Below, one piece after another: positions 53,301 through 63,424 of a stretch of 64,000 nucleotides of DNA. The translations under genes were made by a program, and so were the position numbers. The notes under the pieces are model-generated. The model made no database searches. It saw only the letters and a list, made by a program, of their open reading frames with translations, and had not been told where the DNA came from. The stretch is from Cloacibacillus porcorum (GTDB taxonomy: Bacteria > Synergistota > Synergistia > Synergistales > Synergistaceae): assembly GCF_001701045.1 (NCBI RefSeq), contig NZ_CP016757.1:823501-887500 (forward strand), read 5' to 3'. The first letter of the stretch is position 1. Each line of letters opens with the position of its first letter.

Positions 53301-54689
53301 TTATTTGCCGAGGATGCTGCGCGCGGCCCATAGCCCGCTGGCCGAGGCCTGGATGACGCCCCTGGTGACTCCCGCGCCGTCGCCGGCGGCGTAGAGCCCC
53401 TTTATCGAGGTCTGAAGCCCTTTGTCGAGCGCCACTTTGAGACTGTAGAATTTGACCTCCACGCCGTAGAGCAGCGTGTGGCTGCCGTTGATACCGGGGA
53501 TGATGTGGTCGAGCGCCGAAAGCATCTCGGTGATGCCGACGAGGTGACGGTAGGGCAGTACGCAGGCGAGGTCTCCCGGTTCGGCGCTTGTCAGCGTCGG
53601 CGTGACGAGGCCGCGCTCGATGCGCTCGTGCGTCGAGCGGCGTCCCTTGCGGAGGTCTCCGAGGCGCTGCACGAGGATGCCGCCGCCGAGCATGTTGGCG
53701 AGGCGCGCGATGTGGCTGCCGTAGCCGATCGGGTCTTTGAAGGGCTTGGTGAACTTAGTCGATACGAGGATCGCGAAGTTGGTGTTGCCCGTCTTTTTGT
53801 CGTTCTCGCGATTCGAGTGTCCGTTGACGGTGAGGATGTTGTGGTGGCTCTGGAACTCCGTCGTCACCTCGCCGTGCGGGCACATGCAGAAGGTGCGCAC
53901 GCGGTCGTCGAAGGTCGGCGTGTCGAGGATCGCCTTGATTTCGTAGAACTGGTCGGTGATGTCCTCGGCCCAGGCGGCGGGGATCTCCACGCGCACGCCG
54001 ATATCCACCGGCAGCGACTCTATTTCAAGGCCGAGCGCGTGGACGGTGCGCTCCATCCAGGCCGCGCCCTCGCGTCCGGGGGCGAGCAGCACGCAGTCTG
54101 AGAAGAGCTCTTCGCCGTTTTCAAGCGCTACGCCGGCGACGGAGCCGTCGGCTTTGAGCAGCACGCGGTCGACTGGCGTGCCAGTCATCACGTCGCAGTT
54201 GTCTTTCATCGTCTCGTACATCGCGCCGAGGATATATTTGGAGCGATCCGTTCCCATGTGGCGGATCGTCGCGGGAATGATGTCAAGCCCCGCCTGCAGG
54301 GCGCGCGCGATGACCCGTTTCGCGAGGTCGCCGCTCGGTTCGAAGAGTGTTTTGCTTGCGCCGTGGCGGAGATACATTTCGTCGGCCTCGGCGATAAGCG
54401 AGAGCAGCTTTTCACGGCCGCAGTATTCTTCGAGGTTCCCACCGAATTCTGGGGTGAGGGTGAGCTTCCCGTCGCTGAAGGCCCCGGCCCCGCCCCAGCC
54501 GCAGACGACGTTGCAGGGGCGGCACTGGACGCACTCCTGGCTGCCGAGCTTCATGGGGCATTTTCTGCTCTCAATGGAACGGCCCTTGTCGATGACGACG
54601 ACCTTTTTCCCTTTATTAGCAAGCTCCATCGCGGCAAAAAGCCCCGCTGGGCCGGCACCCACTATTATCGCGTCGTAACTTTTTGTCAT
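53301..54689 (-). CDS. NAD(P)/FAD-dependent dehydrogenase (COG2509-like)
   Basis: 462 residues; ATG 54689 preceded by GGAGG. The N-terminal dinucleotide fold AIIVGAGPAGLFAAMELANKG is followed by a cysteine cluster CPMKLGSQECVQCRPCNVVCGWGG (split at residues 41-64) that might bind a metal or Fe-S centre, and the C-terminal GLYAAGDGAGVTRGVIQASASG completes the FAD site. Uncharacterised FAD-dependent dehydrogenase family. Divergent from pepA. Confidence 0.88.
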   Translation of the reverse strand: MTKSYDAIIVGAGPAGLFAAMELANKGKKVVVIDKGRSIESRKCPMKLGSQECVQCRPCNVVCGWGGAGAFSDGKLTLTPEFGGNLEEYCGREKLLSLIAEADEMYLRHGASKTLFEPSGDLAKRVIARALQAGLDIIPATIRHMGTDRSKYILGAMYETMKDNCDVMTGTPVDRVLLKADGSVAGVALENGEELFSDCVLLAPGREGAAWMERTVHALGLEIESLPVDIGVRVEIPAAWAEDITDQFYEIKAILDTPTFDDRVRTFCMCPHGEVTTEFQSHHNILTVNGHSNRENDKKTGNTNFAILVSTKFTKPFKDPIGYGSHIARLANMLGGGILVQRLGDLRKGRRSTHERIERGLVTPTLTSAEPGDLACVLPYRHLVGITEMLSALDHIIPGINGSHTLLYGVEVKFYSLKVALDKGLQTSIKGLYAAGDGAGVTRGVIQASASGLWAARSILGK

Positions 54690-54950
54690 ATTGATTCCTC
54701 CATAAAACGTAAACACTGTTGGGTAACTTTTGCATTATACCTGAAATTGTCCGCCGGGGAAATGAGTAAAAAATTGTAAACGGCGGAGCGCGCGGCAACA
54801 GTGGATTTTTTTACGGCCTAAGTTTATACATAAATTGAAAAATTTGTGCGAATGCCGCTGTACTATGTAAAAAAATATGCAATAATATTTCATTAGTGAT
54901 ATGATAAACACAAACGCACGAAAAAGCGGTTGATTCAGGAGGAAATATAA

Positions 54951-56414
54951 ATGGTGGTCAGGACACAGGACGAAAATTTCAACGCCGAGTCTCTTCAGGC
55001 GATAGGTATTGTTTTGCAGCAGGGCGACCCGGAGTCGCTCTCTCTCGATCCGCTCCGCGGAGAAATGCGCGACTTCTGCCGCCGGGTGGTGGTAAATGAA
55101 AAGTTTCGCGCCGAGGCCGGTTCGTCGCTCGTCATCCCGCTGGCGGATAAGAATGTCCGCTGCGTGGTCCTCGCGGGCACTGGCTCCGAGGAGGAGAGCA
55201 CGGCGGAGGCGGTGCGCGAGGCGGCATTTCGCGTTACCCGCGCGGCGGCCTCAAAGGGACTCGCGTCCCTTTCTATAACGATGGCCCGTCCGCAGGACGA
55301 AAGACGTGCCTGCGCGGCGGCCGAGGGCGCGGTGCTTGCCGGTTACCGTTTCGGTAAATACCTCGAGAAGGATGAAAAGGATAAATTTGCGGCCCCCGAG
55401 ACGGTCGTCATCGTCGACGGCTGTAAGAAGGGGATCGCCTGCGGCGAGATCATGGCGGAGGCCCAGTGCTGGACGCGCGACATCGCGAACGAGCCTGGCA
55501 ACGTAATCAATCCCGTGACGCTCGCGGCGAAGGCCGCGGCGCTCGCCGATGAGCTCGGCCTCTCCTGCGAGATATGGAACGAGGAGCGCATCCAGAGGGA
55601 AAATATGGGCGCCTATTACGCGGTGGCGCGCGGCTCCGCAAACCCGCCGCGTTTCATACACCTCACCTATGAGCCCAAGGTCGCGGCGAAGGGGTATATC
55701 GTCCTCGTCGGCAAGGGGCTTACCTTTGACAGCGGCGGCCTCGACATAAAGCCGGCGGATTTTATGACGACGATGAAGGGCGACAAGAGCGGCGCCTGCG
55801 CGGTGCTCGGAGCGCTGCGCGCGGCGGCGAAGCTGGAGCTGCCCTGGAAGGTAAGCGTCATCATCGCCGCGGCGGAGAATATGCCAGGCGGCAGGGCCTA
55901 CCGCCCCGACGACATCCTGCGGGCGCGTAACGGCAAGACGATTGAGATAAACAATACCGATGCGGAGGGGCGCCTTACGCTGGCCGACGCGCTCGTTTAC
56001 GCCTCGGAGCTCAAGCCTGACATGATCGTGGATATCGCCACGCTCACTGGCGCCTGCGCGGTGGCGCTGGGAACGACTACCGCCGGACTCTTCACCAACG
56101 ACGACGCTTTCGGTGAAAAGGTGCTCAAGGCCGGCGAAGCCAGCGGTGAACGCTTCTGGAAGCTGCCGATGAACGACCCCAACCTCCGCAAGCAGATAAA
56201 GTCCCCCTGTGCCGACCTAGTCAACAGCGGCGGCCGCTACGGCGGCGCGATCACGGCGGCTATGTTCCTCGAGGCCTTCGTCGGCAAGGATATCCCCTGG
56301 GTACATCTGGACATCGCGGCGGCGGATTTTGTGAAGGCGCCCTACAGTTACTATGTAAAGGGAGCCTCCGGCTTCGGAGCGCGCACGCTCGCGGAGCTTA
56401 TCAGAGAGCTGTAA
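54951..56414 (+). CDS. pepA: Leucyl aminopeptidase (M17)
   Basis: 487 residues. The C-terminal catalytic domain has the metal-binding lysine and aspartates in VGKGLTFDSGGLDIKP and MKGDKSGA, and the M17 signature NTDAEGRLTLADAL. Releases N-terminal amino acids from peptides in the cytoplasm, fitting a peptide-fermenting lifestyle. CAGGAGG precedes ATG. First gene of a forward cluster to about 61.8 kb. Confidence 0.95.
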   Translation: MVVRTQDENFNAESLQAIGIVLQQGDPESLSLDPLRGEMRDFCRRVVVNEKFRAEAGSSLVIPLADKNVRCVVLAGTGSEEESTAEAVREAAFRVTRAAASKGLASLSITMARPQDERRACAAAEGAVLAGYRFGKYLEKDEKDKFAAPETVVIVDGCKKGIACGEIMAEAQCWTRDIANEPGNVINPVTLAAKAAALADELGLSCEIWNEERIQRENMGAYYAVARGSANPPRFIHLTYEPKVAAKGYIVLVGKGLTFDSGGLDIKPADFMTTMKGDKSGACAVLGALRAAAKLELPWKVSVIIAAAENMPGGRAYRPDDILRARNGKTIEINNTDAEGRLTLADALVYASELKPDMIVDIATLTGACAVALGTTTAGLFTNDDAFGEKVLKAGEASGERFWKLPMNDPNLRKQIKSPCADLVNSGGRYGGAITAAMFLEAFVGKDIPWVHLDIAAADFVKAPYSYYVKGASGFGARTLAELIREL

Positions 56415-56444
56415 GAATATAAGAGGACGGGAATCTTTTATAAA

Positions 56445-58070
56445 ATGGCAGAGAGCATCAGAACTGACTCGATAGCATTGATAAACAGCGTGATCTACCC
56501 GATGGCCTACCCGGGGCGTTCACAGGCGATCTTCGCGCGCGGCGGCGTCATTGAGGCGCTGGGAACCGACAAGGAAATACTTGCGAAGTGCGACACCAAG
56601 ACGGTGGTCCTCGACATGAAGGGACGCTACATCATGCCGGGCTTCACCGACACGCATAACCACCTTCTCGCTGCGGGGCGCAGCCTGGAGACGCTCGACC
56701 TCAGCGACGCGCGTTCAATAGACGAGATGATCGGCAAGGGACGCCACTTTCTCGCGGAGAATGACATCTCGGCCGACGGCTGGTTCTTCGCGCGCGGCTG
56801 GGACCAGAACCGCATGGCGGAGAAGCGCTTTCCGAACCGCTTCGACCTCGACCTGATCTCCTCAGATATCCCGCTCTTCTTCGAGCGCTCCTGCGGCCAT
56901 ATCGCCGCTTTAAACACCAAGGCGCTCGAGATATTGAAGATCGGCGCTGGTTTCAGGATCTCCGGCGGCATCATCAACAGCGACGAGAAGGGCGAGCCCA
57001 ACGGCGTCGTCAGCGAAGCGGCCGTCAACTGGGTGCGCATGAACATCCCGGAACATTCGGCTGAGACGCTCCGCCACTGGTACGATCTCGCCACGGAAAA
57101 GATGATACGCTGCGGCATCACCTCCGTGCAGACGGACGACCTTGAGATGGTCGGACGCACGCAGGGGGTATTCGACCTCTACGAATCGATGGAGGAAGAG
57201 GAGAAGATGCCTCTGCGCATCGCGCAGCAGTGGCACCTGCGCGACGAGGGCGAGCTCGCGGCCTTCATTGAAAACGGAAACAACAGGCGGGGCGGACGCT
57301 ACTTTCGCTCCGGCCCGCTGAAGATACATGTCGACGGCACCCTGGGGGCCCGCACCGCGGCGCTGCGTGAAGAATATTCCGACGACCCCGGCAACCGCGG
57401 CGTATACGCCCATTCGCAGGGCGAGCTGAACCGTCTCGTCCAGCGGGCGCAGGAGGCGGGGATGCAGGTCGCCTTCTACGCGATCGGCGACGGCGCGATC
57501 GAACGCTGCCTCAACGCCGTGGAGACGGCGAACGGAGCCACCGGCAGCAGGATCGCGCACCGTATCGTCCACTGCCAGGTCGGCGGCGCGGACCTCTACT
57601 CCCGCATGGCCGCCCTTGGCGTGATGGCGGACATTCAGCCGGCCTTCGTCACCTCCGACTGGCCGATCGTCATCTCCCGCCTTGATACAGAGCGCGCGCG
57701 CTGGAGCTACGCCTGGAAATCCCTGATAAATTCCGGCATCCCCGTGGGCGCGGGCTCCGACGCGCCGACGGAGCCGCTCAACCCCTTTGTCGGCATCCGC
57801 GCCGCGATCCTGCGGCAGGATATCAACAACGAGCCCGAGCACGGCTGGATGCCCTCGCAGTGCCTTGACCGCGTGGAGGCCTTCTCCATGTACACCAGCG
57901 GCGGCGCGAACATCTGCGGCGAGCTATCATGGCGCGGCACCCTAGAACCGGGCAAGGCGGCGGATATGGTGGCCTTCATGGAGGACCCCTTTATAGTGAC
58001 GGAGAACGAGCTTCTCAATATCGAGACGGGACTTACCGTCGTCGACGGCAAGATAAGGTACATAAAATAG
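56445..58070 (+). CDS. YtcJ-like amidohydrolase (Amidohydro_3)
   Basis: 541 residues. HxH metal motif in GFTDTHNHLLAAGRSL, then the catalytic lid segment HVDGTLGARTAAL, HRIVHCQV and the metal-ligand Asp in GAGSDAPTEPLNP. Family members hydrolyse cyclic or N-acyl amides; the substrate is unknown. It lies 30 bases after pepA and 9 before recD2, so it is probably co-transcribed. Confidence 0.9.
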   Translation: MAESIRTDSIALINSVIYPMAYPGRSQAIFARGGVIEALGTDKEILAKCDTKTVVLDMKGRYIMPGFTDTHNHLLAAGRSLETLDLSDARSIDEMIGKGRHFLAENDISADGWFFARGWDQNRMAEKRFPNRFDLDLISSDIPLFFERSCGHIAALNTKALEILKIGAGFRISGGIINSDEKGEPNGVVSEAAVNWVRMNIPEHSAETLRHWYDLATEKMIRCGITSVQTDDLEMVGRTQGVFDLYESMEEEEKMPLRIAQQWHLRDEGELAAFIENGNNRRGGRYFRSGPLKIHVDGTLGARTAALREEYSDDPGNRGVYAHSQGELNRLVQRAQEAGMQVAFYAIGDGAIERCLNAVETANGATGSRIAHRIVHCQVGGADLYSRMAALGVMADIQPAFVTSDWPIVISRLDTERARWSYAWKSLINSGIPVGAGSDAPTEPLNPFVGIRAAILRQDINNEPEHGWMPSQCLDRVEAFSMYTSGGANICGELSWRGTLEPGKAADMVAFMEDPFIVTENELLNIETGLTVVDGKIRYIK

Positions 58071-58079
58071 GAGCGTCGG

Positions 58080-60440
58080 TTGGCTGAAAAAGAAGATAAT
58101 GTAATAATCTCGCCCGTCCTCATGATCGAGCTCAAGGGACAGGTCGAGCGGATAACCTACCATAACGCGGAGAACGGCTATACCGTTCTCCGCCTCAGCG
58201 TGCGCGACCATGCCGACCTCATCACCGCCGTCGGCATCATGGCGGAGCCCGCGCAGGGCGAGATGCTGACTCTCGAGGGGCGCTGGGAGGAAAACGCCAA
58301 GTACGGCATGCAGTTTCACATCTATAAGTGCGAATCCACCCTGCCCGCGACGGTGACGGGGATCGAAAAATTCCTCGGCTCCGGCCTCATACGCGGCATC
58401 GGCCCCGCGATGGCGAAGAAGATCGTCGACAAGTTCGGTGAAGATACGATCCCCATCCTTGACGACGAACCGGCGCGTCTCGCGGAGATAAAGGGTATCA
58501 GCGAGAACAAGGCCGAGACCATCGCGGAATCCTGGCGCGAGCAGCGCGAGATACGCGAGGTGATGGTCTTTCTCCAGAGCTACGGCATCGGCACCGGTTA
58601 CGCGATGCGCATCTTCCGCCAGTACGGCGCGGGCACCGTCGCGGTGCTTAAAGACAATCCCTACCGGATGGCGATCGACATCCCCGGCATCGGCTTCACG
58701 ATCGCCGACCGGATCGCGCAGAGGCTCGGTATCTCCAGCGACTCGCCGATGCGGGTCCGCGCCGGCGTCCAGCATGTGCTGAACCAGCTGATCGCCGAGG
58801 GACACGTCTATGCCCCCGCCGAAATACTCGCCGCCCATTCGGCGCAGACCCTGCAGGTCAAGCTTGAAATGGCGCGCGAGGGGATCGAACAGGCGCGGCT
58901 CGCCGAGGAGATCATCGTCGAGAGGTTTGACGACATGGAGGGCAAAGAGCAGGAGGCGGTCTACCTGCCCGCCTTCCATTACGCAGAGGTGAGCTCCGCG
59001 AGGAACCTGCGGCTGCTGATAAACGAACCCTACAACAGCCAGTGCGTCGACTGCGATAAGATGCTGCCCTGGCTGGAGCGCGAGATGGGCATTACGCTCG
59101 CCCAGGCGCAGCGCGAGGCGATCATCACAGCCGTCAATTCCAAGGTGATGGTGATAACGGGCGGCCCCGGTACGGGAAAGACGACGATCATCCGCGCCGT
59201 GCTCCGTATGCGCGAAGAGGGCGGCTTCCGCGTCATGCTCGCCGCGCCGACGGGACGCGCCGCGAAGCGCATGACCGAGGCGACGGGACACGAGGCGAAG
59301 ACGATACACCGCCTGCTCGAATATGTCGGCAGCCCGGGAACGGGCGGCTCCTTCATGCGCAACGAGACGAACGCCCTCGAGTGCGACCTTCTCATCGTCG
59401 ACGAGGCCTCGATGATCGACCAGATACTATTCCACCACCTGCTCAAGGCGGTGCCGCGCGGCGCATCGCTTATCTTTGTCGGCGACGTCAATCAGCTTCC
59501 TTCGGTCTCGCCGGGCAACGTCCTCAAAGACATGATAGACTCAGGCGTCTGCCCTGTGGTGATGCTGCGGGAGATATTCCGCCAGGGGCGCGAAAGCCGC
59601 ATCATCGTCAACGCACACCGCGTCAACGACGGCCTGATGCCGATCCTGCCGGAGGACCAGAGCCTCGAACTTTCGGACTTTTATTTCATCGAGCCGCGAA
59701 TTGATAAGGAAAATATCAGCGAAGAGGAATACAAAAAAATCTTCGAGAACAAGGTGCTCCAGACGATAAAAAAGCTGGTCGCCGAAAACATTCCGAACCG
59801 CTTCAACTTTGATCCCGTGAGCGACATCCAGGTGCTCGCGCCGATGCACAACGGCAACGTCGGCACCAAACGGCTCAATATGGAGCTGCAGAAGATACTC
59901 AACGGCGACGGCGGAGCCTCCGTGCAGCGTCTTGAGCGGGTCTTCAAAGAGGGCGACAAGGTGATGCAGATAAAGAACAACTACGACAAGGACGTCTATA
60001 ACGGCGACATCGGCACGATAACGAAGGTCGACGGCGAGGAGTCGCGCGTCACTGTGAAGATGGACACCGGCCCCGTAAACTATGAGTTTGCCGAACTGGA
60101 GGAGCTCGTCCACGCCTACGCGGTCTCGATTCACAAATCGCAAGGCTCCGAATATCCCGCCGTCATCATCCCGCTGCTGACGCAGCACTACGTAATGCTG
60201 CAGAGAAACCTGCTCTATACGGCGATAACGCGTGGCAAAAAGCTCGTCGTCATCGTCGGCGCGAAAAAGGCCCTCCGCATCGCTGTGGAAAACGACCGCA
60301 CGCGCACAAGATACACCCGGCTCGCGCAGCGGCTCAGCGGCCCCGAGCTGCCGTTTGAGATGCCGTCCGGCCTCTCGCCCGACGAAGATGAGCTGGAACG
60401 CATGTTCGAGGAGCAGATGAAGGGAGAGACTAAGGAATGA
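58080..60440 (+). CDS. recD2: RecD2-type ATP-dependent DNA helicase
   Basis: 786 residues. N-terminal OB-like segment, tandem helix-hairpin-helix elements (GLIRGIGPAMAKKIVDKFG, IKGISENKAETIAE), then the SF1B motor with Walker A TGGPGTGKTTII, motif II LLIVDEASMID, GDVNQLPSVSPG and the late HKSQGSEYPAVI. A 5'-3' helicase in DNA repair, working without RecBC. TTG 58080 follows AGGAG. Confidence 0.95.
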   Translation: MAEKEDNVIISPVLMIELKGQVERITYHNAENGYTVLRLSVRDHADLITAVGIMAEPAQGEMLTLEGRWEENAKYGMQFHIYKCESTLPATVTGIEKFLGSGLIRGIGPAMAKKIVDKFGEDTIPILDDEPARLAEIKGISENKAETIAESWREQREIREVMVFLQSYGIGTGYAMRIFRQYGAGTVAVLKDNPYRMAIDIPGIGFTIADRIAQRLGISSDSPMRVRAGVQHVLNQLIAEGHVYAPAEILAAHSAQTLQVKLEMAREGIEQARLAEEIIVERFDDMEGKEQEAVYLPAFHYAEVSSARNLRLLINEPYNSQCVDCDKMLPWLEREMGITLAQAQREAIITAVNSKVMVITGGPGTGKTTIIRAVLRMREEGGFRVMLAAPTGRAAKRMTEATGHEAKTIHRLLEYVGSPGTGGSFMRNETNALECDLLIVDEASMIDQILFHHLLKAVPRGASLIFVGDVNQLPSVSPGNVLKDMIDSGVCPVVMLREIFRQGRESRIIVNAHRVNDGLMPILPEDQSLELSDFYFIEPRIDKENISEEEYKKIFENKVLQTIKKLVAENIPNRFNFDPVSDIQVLAPMHNGNVGTKRLNMELQKILNGDGGASVQRLERVFKEGDKVMQIKNNYDKDVYNGDIGTITKVDGEESRVTVKMDTGPVNYEFAELEELVHAYAVSIHKSQGSEYPAVIIPLLTQHYVMLQRNLLYTAITRGKKLVVIVGAKKALRIAVENDRTRTRYTRLAQRLSGPELPFEMPSGLSPDEDELERMFEEQMKGETKE

Positions 60441-60991
60441 GACACCAGGGAACGAAGAGACTGGAGACCGAACGGCTGATACTGCGCCGGTTTGCCGAGG
60501 TGGACGCGGAGAGCGTCTTCAAAAACTGGGCCTCCGACCCTGAGGTGACGAAGTTTCTCAGATGGAAGAGCCATACCTGTGTCGAAGAGAGCCGCGAACT
60601 CCTGGCAGGCTGCGTAAAACGCTACGTCGAGGCGGATTATTATCACTGGGCCATCGAAGAGAAGGGCTCTGATTCCGGCGCGGTAGGCTACATCGGCGTA
60701 TTCTGGAGCGACGAGACGGTGGACTCCGTGGAGGTCGGCTACAGCCTGGGCAGAAGATGGCAGGGCCGGGGATACATGAGTGAGGCGCTGATGGCGGTCA
60801 TCGATTTTCTGATCGATGAGGCCGGAGCCAACCGCGTGGTCGCGGCGCACGACCCGCGCAACGCCGCCTCCGGCGGCGTGATGAAGCGCTGCGGGATGAA
60901 ATACGAGGGGACGATGCGTCAGGTGGACCGGAACAACCAAGGGATCTGCGACCTCTCCTTCTACGCCGTTCTGGCCTCCGACCGCCGGTAA
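60437..60991 (+). CDS. RimJ/RimL-type GNAT acetyltransferase
   Basis: 184 residues, start overlapping the recD2 stop by four bases (ATGA). LETERLILRRFAEVDAE and SLGRRWQGRGYMSEALMAV (acetyl-CoA loop) are typical of protein N-terminal acetyltransferases related to RimJ/RimL and of amino-glycoside-like GNATs. The target is unknown. Confidence 0.9.
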   Translation: MRHQGTKRLETERLILRRFAEVDAESVFKNWASDPEVTKFLRWKSHTCVEESRELLAGCVKRYVEADYYHWAIEEKGSDSGAVGYIGVFWSDETVDSVEVGYSLGRRWQGRGYMSEALMAVIDFLIDEAGANRVVAAHDPRNAASGGVMKRCGMKYEGTMRQVDRNNQGICDLSFYAVLASDRR

Positions 60992-61051
60992 TCCTGAGCG
61001 CGGAAGTCCAACGTATCGGCGGTTTTTGCAATCGTTGGCCGATGTGTTAAA

Positions 61052-61073
61052 ATAACGGCGTTCGTCTGCCGTT
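61052..61073 (+). terminator. Weak hairpin after GNAT gene
   Basis: AACGGC pairs with GCCGTT and is followed by TTAT; short stem, moderate support. Confidence 0.4.
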
Positions 61074-61132
61074 TTATGCCGCTGCGATAAAATGTCGGCG
61101 CCGTTATATTTGTCTGGGAGGTAGCATACAAA

Positions 61133-61774
61133 TTGGATAACGCGGAAGAGCGTGCCTATAGATTTATCATAAACGCCATACTCACGGGAGAATTCAATCC
61201 CGGGGATTTTCTGCTCGAACTGGACCTTGCCGCTAAACTCGGCATGAGCCGCACTCCCGTCAATAAGGCTCTCGGCCTTCTTGTCTCCGAGGGTTTTCTC
61301 AATAAATCTCCCAAAAAGGGCTGTTATGTTCCCCTTCCGACGCCGCACGACGCGGAACTGGTCTTTACAGCACGCCAGGTAGCCGAGGGCGCGGCGGCGG
61401 AGCTCGCGGCAAAGCTTGTGACGACGGAAGAGATCGAGGCTTTGGAGGAAATTCTCAGCAAAGATACCAAGGCTTTTGAAGAAAATGATAAACAGTTCTG
61501 GGCCAGTATCAACGAAGATTTTCACCTCTCGATAGCGAGGTTTTCCCACAACGCCTATATCGAAAAATGGGTTCGCAATATGTTCTGGCGTTCCAATATC
61601 TACGTCTTTTATTTTGACAGCTTCTACCGGGCCTCCGATATCGCGATCGTGCACGAGACCCCGCAGCAGCACGCCGCGATCATCGGCGCCATAAAAAGGC
61701 ACGATCCGGAGGAGGCCGGCGCGCTGATGCGCCGGCACATCCAGACGACCTTCTCAAAACTTTTGCTCAGATAA
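61133..61774 (+). CDS. GntR-family regulator, FCD subfamily
   Basis: 213 residues. Winged helix ELDLAAKLGMSRTPVNKALGLLVSEGFL, then FCD domain with NEDFHLSIARFSHN, HETPQQHAAIIGAIKRHD and RRHIQTTF histidines. TTG 61133 is preceded by GGGAGGT. It probably controls the carrier gene at 63684, from which it is now separated by the IS110 element. Confidence 0.9.
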   Translation: MDNAEERAYRFIINAILTGEFNPGDFLLELDLAAKLGMSRTPVNKALGLLVSEGFLNKSPKKGCYVPLPTPHDAELVFTARQVAEGAAAELAAKLVTTEEIEALEEILSKDTKAFEENDKQFWASINEDFHLSIARFSHNAYIEKWVRNMFWRSNIYVFYFDSFYRASDIAIVHETPQQHAAIIGAIKRHDPEEAGALMRRHIQTTFSKLLLR

Positions 61775-62172
61775 ACATCTCCCGCTCCCTTACAGGATAA
61801 CCGCGCCGCGTCCCCGCTATGGAGGCGCGGCCTTTTTGTACCCGCCGCCGTTATAAGCGGCGCGGCAGCCTCTTTGGATGTTCTTGAATTTGTTATTAAT
61901 TAGAAAACAATATTCAATATATGGAACTATTGGGCAATATTTATATTAGGCTTGACAAGAGGGCAGTTTAATAGTATTTTTTAATGCATGCATTAAAAAA
62001 TTTATTTACACATGCATTTAGAAAAAGACTGACTATACGAAGTCAAGAGGAAAGTAACAAAAAAGAGTAAAAGAACTAGGAAAACATCGTACCTTGACAA
62101 AAGCATACAGAAATTGACCTCTTCCCAAGCCAGAAGTCAGAAACGAGAAGTAGTTTGTGATGGCATCCTAAA
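61775..62172. other. Intergenic region GntR / IS110 element
   Basis: Contains the GntR terminator, then about 300 bp of AT-rich DNA including a TGCATGCATT repeat near 61985-62015. The left IS110 boundary lies somewhere after about 62030. No gene seen. Confidence 0.4.
61801..61837 (+). terminator. GntR gene terminator
   Basis: CCGCGCC (61801) pairs with GGCGCGG (61824-61830), followed by CCTTTTTG. Confidence 0.8.
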
Positions 62173-63360
62173 TCAGGCAGCCATTGAAACGAATACCTCG
62201 TTTGTATAAAGCATGTGGAATATAACGCGTATGAGTTTTTTTGAAAGATGTCCCAAAGCGACAAAGTAATGTTTTCCCTGGGCAATCTTGTGCTCCATAT
62301 AGTTTCGAAAGTCACGGCAGTGGATAGAACAGAGCCTTGCCGCCTGCATCAGAGACCAGCGCAGATATGTCGAACCGTGTTTGACCATAGGCGTGTTCGC
62401 CGCGTTGAACTTGCCGGATTGATATGTGGACGGGTCAAGTCCAGCGAAGGCCTGAAGCTGGTCAGGTTTTTTGAAGCGTCGTATATCGCCTATCTCCGCA
62501 AGTATGACGGCGGCGGTACGAAAGCCAATACCAGGAATCGTCAGCAGCGGCGTATTTATTTCAGCGACCATAGCCGCGATCTGTCTGTCCAAAAACGCGA
62601 TCTGTCGTTTAAAGAAACGTATCTGCTCAATGACCTGAGAGAGTTCTAAAGAAAGAGCCTTGCTTGTTCTGGCAATAGAATTCTTCGCCATTGATTTTAT
62701 TGCCTCAGCCTTTTCTCTCCCATACCTGCCCTTTGATGCGTAACGCAGGATATTTGTCAGCCGGTCGATGCGACACGCGGCAATCATATCCGCCCCCGGC
62801 AGTTCTGCCATAAGCGCCAGTGTAGACGCCTGCCCCGTTCTGAGCCCTAAAGAGGGCAGTTCTGGAAAAAGCAAGTCGACCATTCTGGACATGGAAACCT
62901 TTGATCTGCTGCAAATGGCAACTAGCCTGTGCCTGTGGCGTGTAAGAGACTTTAGCTCCTGAATCTGGTAAGATACAGTGACAGGACTTGAGACTTCTGA
63001 CATCAGTATCCCCGCGATACATTTTGCGTCGGCCTTGTCTGTTTTTGTTCTGCGCAGTGAAATTGCCTGTCGATAAAGCTTCACGCGCAAAGGGTTGAAC
63101 ACCACGGGTTGAAATCCGCTGGAACGGAGGAAAGCCACAAGGTTTGCGCTGTAATGTCCGGTAGCTTCAAGTCCTGTCCTTATCTGAGAAGAGTCTGCGC
63201 TCTTTCCGGAAACAGCCGAAATGGCGGCAATGAGCTTTGAAAAACCTTCCTTGTCGTTCGAAAAGGAGAAAGACTCCCGCAGACACGTGCCAGAATCGCC
63301 AAGAATGCAGCAGTCATGCTTATCCTTGGCAACATCAATACCAACATAAATCAAGACCAT
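62173..63360 (-). CDS. IS110-family transposase (DEDD recombinase)
   Basis: 395 residues. N-terminal RuvC-like DEDD domain: D in YVGIDVAKDKHDC, E in GLEATGHYSAN, D residues in RTKTDKADAKCIA. C-terminal Transposase_20 domain: LLTIPGIGFRTAAVILAEIG and GLDPSTYQSG with the catalytic serine. Start ATG 63360 fits the family's beginning MVLIYVGID; the frame is open to TTG 63372. These recombinases are guided by an RNA from the noncoding end of the element. Confidence 0.95.
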   Translation of the reverse strand: MVLIYVGIDVAKDKHDCCILGDSGTCLRESFSFSNDKEGFSKLIAAISAVSGKSADSSQIRTGLEATGHYSANLVAFLRSSGFQPVVFNPLRVKLYRQAISLRRTKTDKADAKCIAGILMSEVSSPVTVSYQIQELKSLTRHRHRLVAICSRSKVSMSRMVDLLFPELPSLGLRTGQASTLALMAELPGADMIAACRIDRLTNILRYASKGRYGREKAEAIKSMAKNSIARTSKALSLELSQVIEQIRFFKRQIAFLDRQIAAMVAEINTPLLTIPGIGFRTAAVILAEIGDIRRFKKPDQLQAFAGLDPSTYQSGKFNAANTPMVKHGSTYLRWSLMQAARLCSIHCRDFRNYMEHKIAQGKHYFVALGHLSKKLIRVIFHMLYTNEVFVSMAA

Positions 63361-63424
63361 CCCCACTTTCAAAAAGAAACAGCACGCTGGGAAACCACAT
63401 ACTTTTTACCAACGGATCCTCGTT

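Noticed and set aside
60215-61738. 507-codon minus-strand frame across recD2, GNAT and GntR
   Set aside because: Spans three well-supported plus-strand genes, has no motif or ribosome site.
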